Source of the DNA: Acanthosepion pharaonis
Lineage: Eukaryota; Mollusca; Cephalopoda; Sepiida; Sepiidae
Reading direction: 5' to 3'
Assembly (NCBI GenBank): GCA_903632075.3
Contig: CAHIKZ030005407.1
Span: 822,501 to 886,500 of the forward strand
DNA: 64,000 bases
Shown: one piece after another, positions 54,995 to 64,000 of the stretch
How positions within the stretch are numbered: position 1 is the stretch's first letter
Layout of the letters: each line of letters opens with the position of its first letter
Made by a program: the position numbers and the translations under genes
Notes under the pieces: model-generated
What the model saw: the letters and a program-made list of their open reading frames with translations, nothing else
Databases searched by the model: none
Told to the model about the DNA's origin: nothing

Positions 54995-55690
54995 CTTCCT
55001 TCCTTCCTTTTCTTTTCTTCTACCCTTTTCCTTCGTTTTTCTTTCTTCTTTTCCTTTCTCTCCATTTCCTTTCTTCTTTCCTTTTCCATTATTTTCCTTT
55101 CTGCCTTCCTTTTTCTTCATTTTCCTTTCTTCCGTTCCTTTGTTTCTTTCTTTTGCTTTCTTCTCTTTTTTCTTTCCTTTTCCTTCCTTTTCCTTCCTTT
55201 TCCTTTGTTTTTTTCCTTTTTCATCTTTCCTTCCTTTTCCTTCCTTTTCCTTTCTCTTTTTCTTTTTCATCTTTCCTTCCTTTTCCTTCCTTTTCCTTTC
55301 TTCCTCTCTTTTTCTTCCTTTTCCTTGCTTCCTCTCTTTTCCTTCCTTTTCCTTCCTTCCTCTCTTTTTCTTCCTATTCCTTTCTTCTTTCATTTCCCTT
55401 ACTTTTCCTTCTTTCCTTTTTCTTCCTTTTCCTTTCTCCCTTTTCGTTTCTTCCTTGCATTTCTTTCATTTTCCTTTCTTCCTTCCGTTTCCTTTTTTCC
55501 TTCATTTTCCTTTTCTTCCTTGTACACTCTTTCTTCCTTTCCCTTATTCTTTCCTTTTACATTCTTCCTTCCTTTTCCTTTCTTTCATTTTCTTTATTTT
55601 TCTCTCTCTTTCACTTTCTTTCTTTCTTTCTTTCACTTTATTTCTTTCTTTATCTCTCTCTCTCCTTCTCTCTCTCTTTCTTTCTAACCA
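54995..55690. repeat. Polypyrimidine tract of about 0.7 kb
   Basis: TTCCTTTTCC/TTTCTTCC drifting units on plus, almost without purines. Long Phe/Ser/Pro ORFs on plus and Lys/Glu ORFs on minus are composition artefacts. It could form H-DNA (inference). Confidence 0.9.
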
Positions 55691-56048
55691 TTTTTGACGA
55701 TCGAAAGAAATCAAGCGAAAACTAAAACAAAAAGTAAACTTTGCTCTGATGAGTATTGCGAGACAAATAAGTGGCCATTTTTAAAACTTCTGAATTATCT
55801 GCACCCCACCGAGCCCCGCCCGCATACAATATTTCTAATTTCATTTGAGTTTGAGTAAATAATGACCCAGTGTATAATGAAATGCATGATTGTCAATTTG
55901 ACCAGGCTCCATCAAAACCAGTAGGCAGATACAATTCTATCTATCATTGACAGCATTTTGATAGAATAAGTCATGTAAAAGCGGAAACAAGTTATTCATA
56001 CAAAAATATATTGATAAAAATATTTAGAGAATTATTATTAAGTAATTC
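55691..56048. other. Unclassified DNA
   Basis: No recognised feature. Confidence 0.3.
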
Positions 56049-56232
56049 ATCGAGTCTAGAAGAAACCTCGACAGAATGCAGAAAGCACTGGACGGCCGTT
56101 TCGTCCTTATTGGGACTCATCAGCAGTGCGCATCCACTACCGAGAATTGAAACCTGGACAGTTACATTGACAGGCAAACGTCATACAAACTGTACTAACA
56201 GGCCTCGGAGAGGAAGGCGAACTAGACTCGAT
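56049..56232 (-). mobile_element. Hammerhead-bearing repeat (retroelement or SINE-like)
   Basis: An 11-base perfect inverted repeat (ATCGAGTCTAG at 56049-56059, CTAGACTCGAT at 56222-56232) encloses the ribozyme. It resembles trematode hammerhead SINE-like repeats from memory; true ends are not defined. Confidence 0.4.
56085..56129 (-). ncRNA. Hammerhead ribozyme, type I, minimal stem III
   Basis: Minus strand 56129 to 56085: stem I GCACUG; core CUGAUGA (56123-56117); stem II GUCC-CAAUAA-GGAC (56116-56103); core GAAA (56102-56099); stem III palindrome ACGGCCGU (56099-56092); cleavage dinucleotide UC, C at 56091; stem I return CAGUGC (56090-56085). All conserved core bases are present and all stems pair fully. 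Beyond a bulge, GAUGC (56135-56131) can also pair with GCAUU further down, the position of the tertiary-contact loop. A two-base loop for stem III suggests it cleaves best as a dimer, as known for retroelement hammerheads. Confidence 0.8.
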
Positions 56233-57773
56233 ATTGCGCCGCTCGTTCGCATATTTCGTGATGGAACTCATCCAAGTTCCTTTACCTATTATTATTCTAG
56301 TCTTATTGGTATACTGATGGAGAAAAGTGAAAGAAACTTCCTCGTAAGTGATTATTAAATGCTTCTATAAAATCCTTTGCTGAAATTTTGAATTGATAAG
56401 ATACTTGGTTTCCAGAGATAAGGTGTGTGTTCTCGTCTTGGTGGTCAGCGTCGACAGAGAGAGGAGCTTTCAAAAATCGCCACGCCTATAACTTAGCCAG
56501 GGGTGGTATTAGTACATGCTTCAAACTTTGTCATTTACTCACGCTGTGGGTATGTGCGTTAAAGTGGTAACCATGAGGATCTCGACGCCAAATCTAACAA
56601 AAATGTTTGATAAATGCCAATAACCTTCTTTGCAACTGCCGATCCTCTTTTTTGAGACATGTCAGATCTATCACACGCACGTACACACACACACATATAA
56701 TCCTTGACCAAATTTATATCAGTACGTGATTCGCTACGACTACAGTCGTGCGATTAGTTACGTCTTGTCATCATTAAATCAGGTTTGGCAACTGAATAAA
56801 ACATAAACTACCTTTGACCACACCATCCATGACGTTTATCTAAGCAATGTTCCTGGATTTATATTATAAAAGAAGAGCTAATTTTCTGTCTGTCATACAT
56901 TGTCTGCATTTGATTTTTATATGCGCGTACGTCTGTGCTGTGTGTGAGTAACTGATATGTGCTTGTGCCTCTTAATGCACACACGCATCATATGAAACTT
57001 GACTTAATTTGAAATAAAACAGTAGAATAATACATTACCCGAACACTCAGTTTAGACAATACCTACCCTGCGCTGAATAATAATGTCAAAACGTCGTGGG
57101 CAAGAAAAAAACGTTAATTTTTTAACCCTAAAAAATTATAAATTTTTATTGTACTTTTCGGAAATTATTCAGAAATAGAATTAAAGTTAATTTTTCAGAA
57201 ATATATTTAGGTCTGCGAATATATTAAAATATAGGTACCCACACTCAAACATACATACACACACAAAATTTGAGTGAAATTGAAAGGGACATCTGTGTTG
57301 CGAGACTTAATTTTCTTTTTATGTCTGACAACAACTCCCGGGTAACAAGAAACTGGTATAAGCGAGTCCCTTAGAGTCATTTTTGTAACTACTCTATGTA
57401 AACTGAATATATTTTCGAATGAATGTAATAGTTTAAACGGGCAAATAATTTAGATTTTAAATTTGATTATCATGCCGTTAGCGAAGTGACAGGTACTGAA
57501 CTTGTACATTACAAATTCTAATGTGTGAGGGTTGTCTTTTAAGGGTTGTAGACTCTGATAATGTTTTTTCATTGATAATATACTTTCTCCAAAAGTATTT
57601 GACGTCCACGTTTATATCTTTGTTATTTTCTTCCTTTTCTTCCATTTTTTATGTTTTGTTTTGTTTTTTCGTGTTAAACGCATTTAAAATATTTCTCGTA
57701 TAAAGTTGAAATTATTTTATTTAGCCAGTTTCTATCTCTATCTTTAAATTGATACACTATTCGTAAAAGCAAG
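56233..57773. other. Unclassified DNA
   Basis: No gene recognised. A/T-rich, short CA runs at 56680 and 57250. Confidence 0.35.
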
Positions 57774-58097
57774 GTGAACAAGTTGCATAGGGGCGTCAAT
57801 ACAACATGTTCAGCAATAGTTGAACGTTTGTTACAATGTGCTTGGTCTTATAACAAAGACATGTTCTCAATACTGAGGAAGGCTAATGCTGAATTTCATT
57901 TGATGGTGTTGGAATCTATTTATATTAAGTCCAACCAGCCATCTCTCTGTAAGCAGAAGTTATTTTTAAGCTTAAATGTAATTAGCCTATACGAGTTATG
58001 TAATTATTATATAGCATTTGATCTTCATTTTAGTGTTGTGCACATTTCTCATCCTCAGGTGAGCTCTGATGAGAGAAGGCCAAAGGCGTTTAGCTGA
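57774..58097 (+). pseudogene. Penelope-like element, C-terminal GIY-YIG endonuclease end
   Basis: One 107-residue frame: NTTCSAIVERLLQCAWSYNK, DMFSILRKANAEFHLMVLES, IYIKSNQPSLCKQKLFLSLN. The pattern S-xx-ERLL...F-x-IL..A...HL.VLESIYI...P.L..Q is the end of the GIY-YIG nuclease in Penelope-like retroelements, with the conserved Glu in LES. No RT or GIY-YIG N-terminal half is found upstream, so it is a 5'-truncated copy. A degenerate hammerhead-like motif overlaps its end (58062-58095). Confidence 0.6.
58062..58095 (+). ncRNA. Degenerate hammerhead-like motif at the Penelope-like end
   Basis: AGCT-CTGATGA, then a GGCC-AAA-GGC hairpin-like part, then GTTT-AGCT. Stem I AGCU/AGCU pairs and the CUGAUGA core is exact, but the GAAA core is missing. 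Penelope-like termini are known to carry hammerheads, hence the call. Confidence 0.3.
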
Positions 58098-58379
58098 TTT
58101 TTTTTTTTGTTGTGCTATATTTCAATATTATCACTTTACGGTAATGTAATTGTTTTGGGGATTTTTATAGAGGGGGGAGGTTGATTTGTTTTACACCCAA
58201 CTTTTTTTGTTCTTTTTTCTTGTTTTGACAAGTTCGTTTTTTAATTAAATAGATAATATATAGAAATAGACACATAGATAGATTTGATCATAATAGTCAA
58301 TATCTATTGAAAAACAAACAACTATAGTTAAACACTTTAGTCAAAGCTTGAAAAAGACAGATATCTGGCACGGATAATG
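58098..58379. other. AT-rich DNA
   Basis: Nothing recognised. Confidence 0.3.
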
Positions 58380-58430
58380 GAAGCGTTTCACCCCATGCAA
58401 GGCGAGAAGCCACTAGGACGCAAGGGGTTA
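58380..58430 (-). mobile_element. LINE family A, 3' tail
   Basis: TTTCACCCCATGCAAGGCGA and CACTAGGACGCAAGGGGTTA only. Confidence 0.55.
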
Positions 58431-58613
58431 CGAACTAGGACGCAAGTCGAACCGTTTTAAGTTATAATCATTTCACACTAATTTTTGCCCTTGATAAAGG
58501 CATAAAACCACTTTTCCCTGCGCCCTGTCCTATTGCCAGATATCAACATTTTCATTACTGGCATGAAGTGATGGTTGATGAAGTAGGTGAGTCAGCAATT
58601 AGTCAAACCACTT

Positions 58614-58753
58614 ATAGCGATTTTCTAAGCGTAGCTTAGATGTGGCATAAGGCCGAAAGTATAGAGTACCCAATGTGGATAGAACTCACTACTCAGTCGT
58701 AATAGATCCAGCAAGACAAGCTTGCTAACAATTACATCACGTCGAAGTGCACA
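58614..58753 (-). mobile_element. Monomeric tRNA SINE (S1 head and linker)
   Basis: One tRNA-like head with linker (antisense AAGCGTAGCTTAGATGTGGC, CAAGCTTGCTAAC), flanked by a 10-base duplication CAAACCACTT (58604-58613, 58754-58763). Confidence 0.65.
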
Positions 58754-58763
58754 CAAACCACTT

Positions 58764-59039
58764 TCTTATAAGTACGTGCCGGGGAAAAATCCTTACTCCT
58801 CATTATTCAACAGAGAGTATAGGTTTTGAATTTAATGAACTTACGAAAACCAAGATAAACATTTTTTTTAAATAACTCAAATAAAATAACTCAAGCCACC
58901 ACTTCCTCCGCCGCCGAGGAAAATAATATAAATGATAAATATAATAAATAAATAAATAGTTACGCATCAAATAATAAATCATAATTAAGTATCTCTGAAT
59001 TGCACACAGAAAGGTTCTAACGCTTGGATATTTATGAGT

Positions 59040-59040
<1 letters not shown>
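58764..59040. other. AT-rich DNA
   Basis: Nothing recognised. Confidence 0.3.

Positions 59041-59041
<1 letters not shown>

Positions 59042-59108
<67 letters not shown>
59042..59108. repeat. (TA)n/(GT)n microsatellite
   Basis: About 19 TA then about 14 GT units. Confidence 0.95.
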
Positions 59109-59110
<2 letters not shown>

Positions 59111-59165
59111 TGACCGTGTTTGGAAAATCAAAAAATATTCCCATCACTATAGAAACACATACATA

Positions 59166-59435
59166 CGTAGTGTCCAAATTTAAGGAGCAAAAATTAAAAC
59201 ATGGATATCAGAAATTCGCATGATACGCGTTATTCTTACATATTTCCCGACTTGTTCCTTAATTTTGGACACTTGACATTTGAGAAAAAATTAAATGAAT
59301 CATAGCTCTCTCTGTATCATTCCAAATAACTTACAGACTTAAAGCAAAACTGAATTCTCATTTGTCTACATTTAGTTAAAATCTTTAAAAAAAAAATGGA
59401 CTTTAATTTTTGTTCCTTAATTTTGGACCATACTG
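59166..59435. mobile_element. Tc1-type MITE
   Basis: 270 bp; ends CGTAGTGTCCAAATTTAAGG and, complementary, CAGTATGGTCCAAAATTAAG, both continuing to AACAAAAATTAAA; TA flanks. An internal copy of the end motif (TTCCTTAATTTTGGACAC) lies at 59255-59272. Confidence 0.7.
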
Positions 59436-59975
59436 TATATAAAATTCTACATATTTCGTTAATAAAATTTAGTTAAAAATAAAAACATGTTTGATAATGG
59501 CTAATAGAATTAGCCGAAAACGCTCGAATATACAGACCATTCGGACAGTTTTTACACATTTTATGTGCAGAAAAGAAAACACTTATACGAACACAAGAAA
59601 CATTGAATAAAAAGTTTAATTGCAGTATTATGTCAGTTGTCTTTAATGAAAATTGTGTAAAAGTGGGATTGCTGTCCGAATACAAATTTTTTGTTTATTT
59701 GTAAGTTTGTATGTTATGCTATAGCTATAAACTGTCAAATGCGTTGAAGAATACATAAGTGCTAGCCAATTACATCATTATCAAATTGAAAATAAATCTT
59801 CTGAAATATTTTGATTTTTTTTATCTTCATTGCATCTGTGGTAAAATCGAATTTTCGGTTTGGGGTGACCTCTTTCAAGAACTAAAACAAATTAATTGCT
59901 TTTTCATTACTTTTGCACAAAATTTCATCGATTTAGACCACAGGAACACAGGGTTACCAAAACGTCATAACCCCA
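59436..59975. other. AT-rich DNA
   Basis: Nothing recognised. Confidence 0.3.
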
Positions 59976-59998
59976 ATATATATATATATATATATAAG

Positions 59999-60083
59999 AA
60001 AAGTGAACATTGAAGTCAACACTCAGAGGCTGTTTCATGCTAGACGCAATCGCCTCTGAGTGTTAACTTCAATGTTCACTTTT
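59999..60083. repeat. Near-perfect hairpin, 32-base arms
   Basis: Arms 59999-60030 and 60052-60083 agree at 31 of 32 bases; loop 21 bases. A TA run (59976-59995) lies beside it. Stem contains GTGAACATTGAAGT and ACACTCAGAGGC. Small foldback or RNA precursor. Confidence 0.75.
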
Positions 60084-60149
60084 ATATTTACATACGCTGA
60101 TATTGAGCACTTTATCATATAAACATAGTACACCTTAGAATTATATTTC

Positions 60150-60154
<5 letters not shown>

Positions 60155-60192
<38 letters not shown>

Positions 60193-60307
60193 CTGGCCAC
60201 TCCTATTTGAGGATACCTGTGTACTAGGGCAGCTAGCCAATCCCTATTGCACACGCTTTCTCAGGCGCATTTGTGTTTTATTCAACACCCACAGAGCCCA
60301 CCTGTGG

Positions 60308-60342
<35 letters not shown>
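60155..60342. repeat. Two (TA)n arrays around 120 bases
   Basis: (TA)n at 60155-60192 and 60311-60342. The middle (AGCTGGCCACTCC...) is not recognised. Confidence 0.9.
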
Positions 60343-60348
<6 letters not shown>

Positions 60349-60394
60349 TAGTGAATCAAAAATAATTACTGTACAATTATTATTCTATTATATA

Positions 60395-60715
60395 TTCCTC
60401 ATTATTTGCAATGACTTATCAAGCAACTCTTCGATTCTTTTGGAATAAGACTTCGTAGGTTCTAAAATGAAAAACTTTTCGATGACCTCTTGGTTTTTAT
60501 TAGAGAAAGTTTTTCACATAGAAGTGCTTTGAGGCTACAGAAAAAGGTAATAATCGATTGGTGCAAAGTCAAATGAATATGGTCGGTGAGATAGAATAGA
60601 CTAACCGAGTTCCAAATTTTTGTTTTCCTGTGTTCTTCGTGCTGTATGCGACCTTGCGTTGTCATGGAGGAGAACAACATTCTTTCCTTTAATCCACTGT
60701 GTACGCTGCCACTAC
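60395..60715 (-). pseudogene. Mariner transposase relic
   Basis: Broken minus frames give LLHDNARSHTARRTQ, SFDFAPIDYYLF, SYSKRIEELLDK: the second and third catalytic Asp regions of a mariner, of another lineage than 48562-49840. No TIRs found. Confidence 0.6.
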
Positions 60716-60808
60716 CGTAAAAAAAACTGGTTAACTACTACGTATTATCAGTAGTTAGAGCGATACATTTGTCGCTACAACTGATTCCAATGAAACGGAA
60801 ATTACTTA

Positions 60809-61040
60809 CAGGGATTTAAAAGCCCGAAACTATGGGGAAACCCAGTGAGAATTGTTCTCGTAATACAAGCTTGCTAACCATTATATCATGTCAAGGTGCC
60901 TTAACGATTTTCTAAGTGTAGCTTAGAAGTAGTACAAGGCCGAAAATTTGGAGCATCCAGTGAGGATCGAACTCACTGCTCAGTTGCAATTGATCTAGCG
61001 AGGCAAGCTTGCTAACCATTATGCTAAGTCGAGGTGATCA
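60809..61040 (-). mobile_element. Dimeric tRNA SINE, second copy
   Basis: Two tRNA-like units in tandem (antisense CAAGCTTGCTAACCATTA at 60868 and 61003), the first shortened, with the linker TTCTAAGTGTAGCTTAGAAG between them. A perfect 16-base duplication flanks it (60793-60808 = 61041-61056). Confidence 0.75.
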
Positions 61041-61056
61041 AAACGGAAATTACTTA

Positions 61057-61889
61057 AATAACATAAACTAATATATTGTATAGTTTATGCTATCATTGCA
61101 GCTATTCGTTAATTAAAATGTGTTTAATGTTGCTGGCGTTTATTAAATTGAATCTTCATTTGGCGTTCGAGTTCTTGAATTTGTTCAGTAAATAACTTCA
61201 TTGATATTTCGTAAAAGTAGCTTAATACAGCTACAACTGGAAAAAGAAAGATTTTGTTTCGCCATTTTTTCTTGGAAAATCAGGATTCAAAATTGTCTTT
61301 TACTTGGATTCGAACACTGGGAAAGAATACCTGTACTTTATCATCTCCTCTAACCTGAAACTGTTTACTTTCAGCATTGTTTTAAAAGAATCGACTGTAT
61401 TTGATATACGAAAGCTTTTAAAATTTAAAGTGCCTACTTAGAGAAATGGATTGATGGGAGAGAAAAAAAAACAGAAAGTGCTTAATTTTTTTTTCTCCGT
61501 TTTCCACGGCGTTCCCGCTGAGTTTTTGATTGTTTCCTGCGTAAATAAACAGATAATCTGGACTTCTTGGAGAAAGTCTGCTGCTTTCTGTAAGCATATG
61601 TTGGGCTATATTCACTGTTTTTGGAAAAGGAACGCTTTGTTTATTGAATAAAATTACTATGAATACTTAGACAAAGGTAAGCACAACTATCTGATACCGG
61701 CGTACATTCCTATATTTGTCTGCATTCTTCCCTCTCTAATCAAAAATGATCAAAATGAAAATATGATAGCCAGATTCGTCGCTGTCGTAACTGGTATATA
61801 GCCGCTCTCGTTGATTTCATCGTTGAGGAACCAACAGTTCAGCTTCAATACTGAACTGTCAAACTGTCAGATGATTAGTGGTGAGGACT
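61057..61889. other. AT-rich DNA, nothing recognised
   Basis: Small frames at 61418-61651 lack splice or family support. Confidence 0.3.
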
Positions 61890-62150
61890 TGGGTAGCACC
61901 AGCCACACTTTTGGGATGAACTTATAACAAAGGAGGAGTAATGGATAGCGGCTCGGATTGAGGAATCCGAGAGCCGAGTTCGAATTTCAGTCGAATCCAT
62001 TACATTCACTTACGTGCTAATATCCCTGGAAAGATATGAATCCTCCTCTTCTCCCACCAGCTATCGGTAAATAGCAGGACAGGCCGGGTTCTGTAGCCTT
62101 GGATGGCAACAGGTCTACCGTAGAAAGAAATGGCAGCGTACTGCGGAAAA
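61890..62150 (+). mobile_element. SINE S2 with tRNA-like head, longest copy
   Basis: Head GGAGTAATGGATAGCGGCTC (box-A-like) with GGATTGAGGAATCC hairpin and GAGTTCGAATTTCAG (box-B-like), then a body with CACCAGCTATCGGTAAATAG and GGACAGGCCGGGTTCTGTAG. Body fragments recur at 24750, 28585 and 40675. Confidence 0.55.
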
Positions 62151-62284
62151 AAAAATTGCCTCAACAGTCATGTATCTTTCGATATATGATCGCCTAAGCC
62201 ATTTTTATCTGTTATGTACCATAACTAGCACATAACTGAATGATAACAAAGAAACAGTGGGCCATGAAATTGAATTAAGTCTTC

Positions 62285-62700
62285 CTTCTCCAAGAATGGT
62301 GTTACAGAATCCGAAAGCCATAATGGTTAGCGATTGAACGGAGTGCCACGAGGACGGGGTATTCTGAATGTGATGGATTGCCTTCGTCTGGGTTTTTTAA
62401 TACAAGTCCAAAACGGTGCCAATTCAACAGAGGGTCCCAAGAATTCTGAAGTGCCGATATGCATCGCACACCCAGGTTTGTGACCGGTTAATAACACCCG
62501 AGTAAGGACGCTGAGCCAACCTGCGACATGCGTTCCTGTGACGTCATTCCTCCTACTGCCTCTTAGAATCCAAGCTGCCACTCTTAATAAAATGAATACC
62601 AAAAGTATCTGACCCTTTCGGTGATACCGGTTTATGTAGTAGCGTGGAGTTTCCAGAGACGACACAGAACACAACACTGGCTACCACCAAAAACAATAGA
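62285..62700. repeat. Unclassified GC-richer repeat; solo LTR possible
   Basis: From TGTTACAGAATCCG to ACACTGGCTACCA, i.e. TG...CA ends, about 400 bases. No flanking duplication found and no second copy in the window. Confidence 0.2.
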
Positions 62701-62739
62701 GCCTAATCTACCCAGCTATTTAAACCATCATTTATATAT

Positions 62740-62880
62740 CCTCTCCTTTCAAAACGTTGATGATCATGGCTCTCCACACGTTTCTTCTAGCTCCAAGCAA
62801 TTTTTGACTGTTTACCATCCTTGCTTGTACCTTCTCCGCTATTATTCATTCACACAAGCTCCGTAGGTAAGTTGGTCACT
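62740..62880 (-). mobile_element. LINE family E, 3' terminal fragment
   Basis: GTTGATGATCATGGCTCTCC and the following 100 bases match the antisense LINE E 3' end (as at 505-600). Confidence 0.55.
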
Positions 62881-63128
62881 GTTTTCCTCTCCTTTCATCA
62901 ATATATCATATGATAGGGTTGGATTTATGTTGACTGTACTCCACTAGATCCTTTTGTGACCCATATGTATGGCATTGTTCCTCACTTCAAAAATATTAAC
63001 CTCTAATTAACATCATCATAATACTGCATTCGCTGTATCTCTCCATGCCAATAATTAAAATGTCAAAGGCTTGTATGCAAATGAATGGCGATTGGAGTCA
63101 GGAAGAACCTTAGATAATGTCAAAATAA
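62881..63128. other. AT-rich DNA
   Basis: Nothing recognised. Confidence 0.3.
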
Positions 63129-63186
63129 ATTAACCGGACAGGTGAAATAAGATTAAATTAACCGGACAGGTGAAATAAGATTAAAT
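63129..63186. repeat. 28-bp tandem duplication
   Basis: Two identical copies of TTAACCGGACAGGTGAAATA plus AGATTAAA, just upstream of the 35-bp minisatellite. Confidence 0.9.
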
Positions 63187-63187
63187 A

Positions 63188-63545
63188 TCGACCTGAGCGT
63201 GAATCCGATCAGTGATTGCATGTAGACCCGAGCGTAAATCTGACCAGTGATTGCCCATAAAGTCGAGCGTATATCCAACCAGTGATTACATATAGACCCG
63301 AGCGTTTATCCGACCAGTGATCGCATATCGACCTGAGCGTGAATCCGACCAGTGATTGATTGCCCATAAAGTCGAGCGTGAATCCGACCAGAGATTGCAT
63401 GTAGACCTGAGCGTGAATCCGACCAGTGATTGCATGTAGACCCGAGCGTGAATCCGACCAGTAATTCCCCATAAAGTTGAGCGTGAATCGAACCAGTGAT
63501 TGCCTAGAGACTCAAACGCGAATCGGACCAGTATTTTCCCATAGA
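63188..63545. repeat. 35-bp minisatellite with three-unit higher order
   Basis: About ten units of GACCCGAGCGTGAATCCGAC plus CAGTGATTGCATGTA. Units 2, 5 and 8 instead end in CCCATAAA, giving a higher-order period of about 107 bases. Short ORFs on minus (Gly/Tyr/Ser/Arg-rich) are repeat products. Confidence 0.9.
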
Positions 63546-64000
63546 CACGAGTATAATAAAGAATACTTATTTCGACATTAAATAAACCCACATTGTTTGA
63601 AATGCCGTAAGATCTATCAACTATCACTGTTTTGTAATTTAGCCAAGAATTTATGACGTTGTTTTTATAATAACAGATTTTTACAAAATATGAAAATTAG
63701 GGCCATTGAAAAGAAAGAAACAATCAATAACTGAGTAAGCAATTATAACAGCATCTGTGGTGAGCTTTGACAAATCCACGGTGTAAGTTTCTTTTTGTTT
63801 GCCGAAGAGATGTTCAATAGCGAAAATAAATGTGGTATATGAAAAATCCGTCAGCTGATGTTATTTAATCAAAATTGATCGAAAGCCCCAAAGAATAAAA
63901 ATGATCAGCTCGCTGATAAATGTTACATTTTCTCTATCATTCTAACCAGGTCAGATTTGTTTATTTTATTTTTTTGCTGTTGCTTTTTTTTATAATTGAT
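63546..64000. other. AT-rich DNA, nothing recognised
   Basis: No gene or family recognised. Confidence 0.3.

Noticed and set aside
55140..55725. Phe/Ser/Pro ORFs up to 190 residues, and a Lys/Glu ORF on minus (54959-55393)
   Set aside because: Composition artefacts of the polypyrimidine tract.
55740..55765. CTGATGAG near 55747 as another hammerhead
   Set aside because: No stem II, no GAAA and no stem I partner follow.
62327..62677. 116-residue minus ORF as a host protein
   Set aside because: Lies in a TG...CA-bounded repeat-like block and shows no domain pattern or splice context.
1..64000. Bacterial-type promoters, ribosome-binding sites, operons, rRNA genes
   Set aside because: Nothing in the window has the coding density or signals for these.

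Overview
The window reads as non-coding nuclear DNA of an animal, probably an invertebrate. It is AT-rich, it has long TA, AC/GT, ATCT, ATT and CT microsatellites, and almost every stretch of protein similarity belongs to a eukaryotic mobile element. I find no bacterial operon, ribosome-binding site or intact host gene. The only candidates for host coding sequence are three or four short ORFs with plausible splice signals (3450-3689 minus, 26312-26414 minus, 35787-35968 plus, perhaps 27272-27337 plus). All are weak. I cannot name the species. The hammerhead-bearing repeat at 56 kb resembles, from memory, ribozyme repeats of trematode flatworms, but hammerhead retroelements are widespread, so this is only a hint.

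Layout. 0-4.5 kb: 3' ends of several LINE families, with a full-length tRNA-headed SINE and a dimeric tRNA SINE nested in one LINE copy. 4.9-6 kb: a Helitron-like insertion whose empty site can be seen at 15.4 kb. 6.5 kb: a 12-bp minisatellite. 9-17.6 kb: TA-microsatellite country with a Tigger/pogo-type MITE, several foldback repeats, a pair of degenerate hammerhead cores and a second Helitron-like copy. 17.9-22.8 kb: LINE fragments in alternating orientation, including the longest one (endonuclease plus reverse transcriptase, internally deleted). 23.6-26 kb: two minisatellites and a second copy of the Tigger-type MITE. 28-33.6 kb: more LINE 3' ends and a third Helitron-like element that splits a LINE-like repeat. 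33.6-37.7 kb: two mariner/Tc1-type MITEs and a Tc1 element reduced to TIRs plus catalytic domain. 39 kb: a 30-bp minisatellite. 41-42.3 kb: an unclassified element with inverted termini. 46-51 kb: four C-terminal endonuclease-like LINE remnants, one interrupted by a nearly complete mariner. 52-56 kb: LINE tails, a 0.7-kb polypyrimidine tract, then a well-formed hammerhead ribozyme. 57.8 kb: the C-terminus of a Penelope-like element. 58.6-64 kb: two more tRNA SINEs with exact target duplications, a Tc1-type MITE, a near-perfect hairpin, a mariner relic and a 35-bp higher-order minisatellite.

How the parts work together: non-autonomous elements (SINEs, MITEs, Helitron-like copies) probably used machinery from autonomous families, some of which are represented here as decayed copies. 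Nesting gives a relative order: LINE E before the SINEs at 1.1-2.0 kb; repeat C before Helitron-like 32810-33459; an ATT tract next to LINE remnants before mariner 48562-49840. All family assignments rest on motifs read by eye; no database search was possible.
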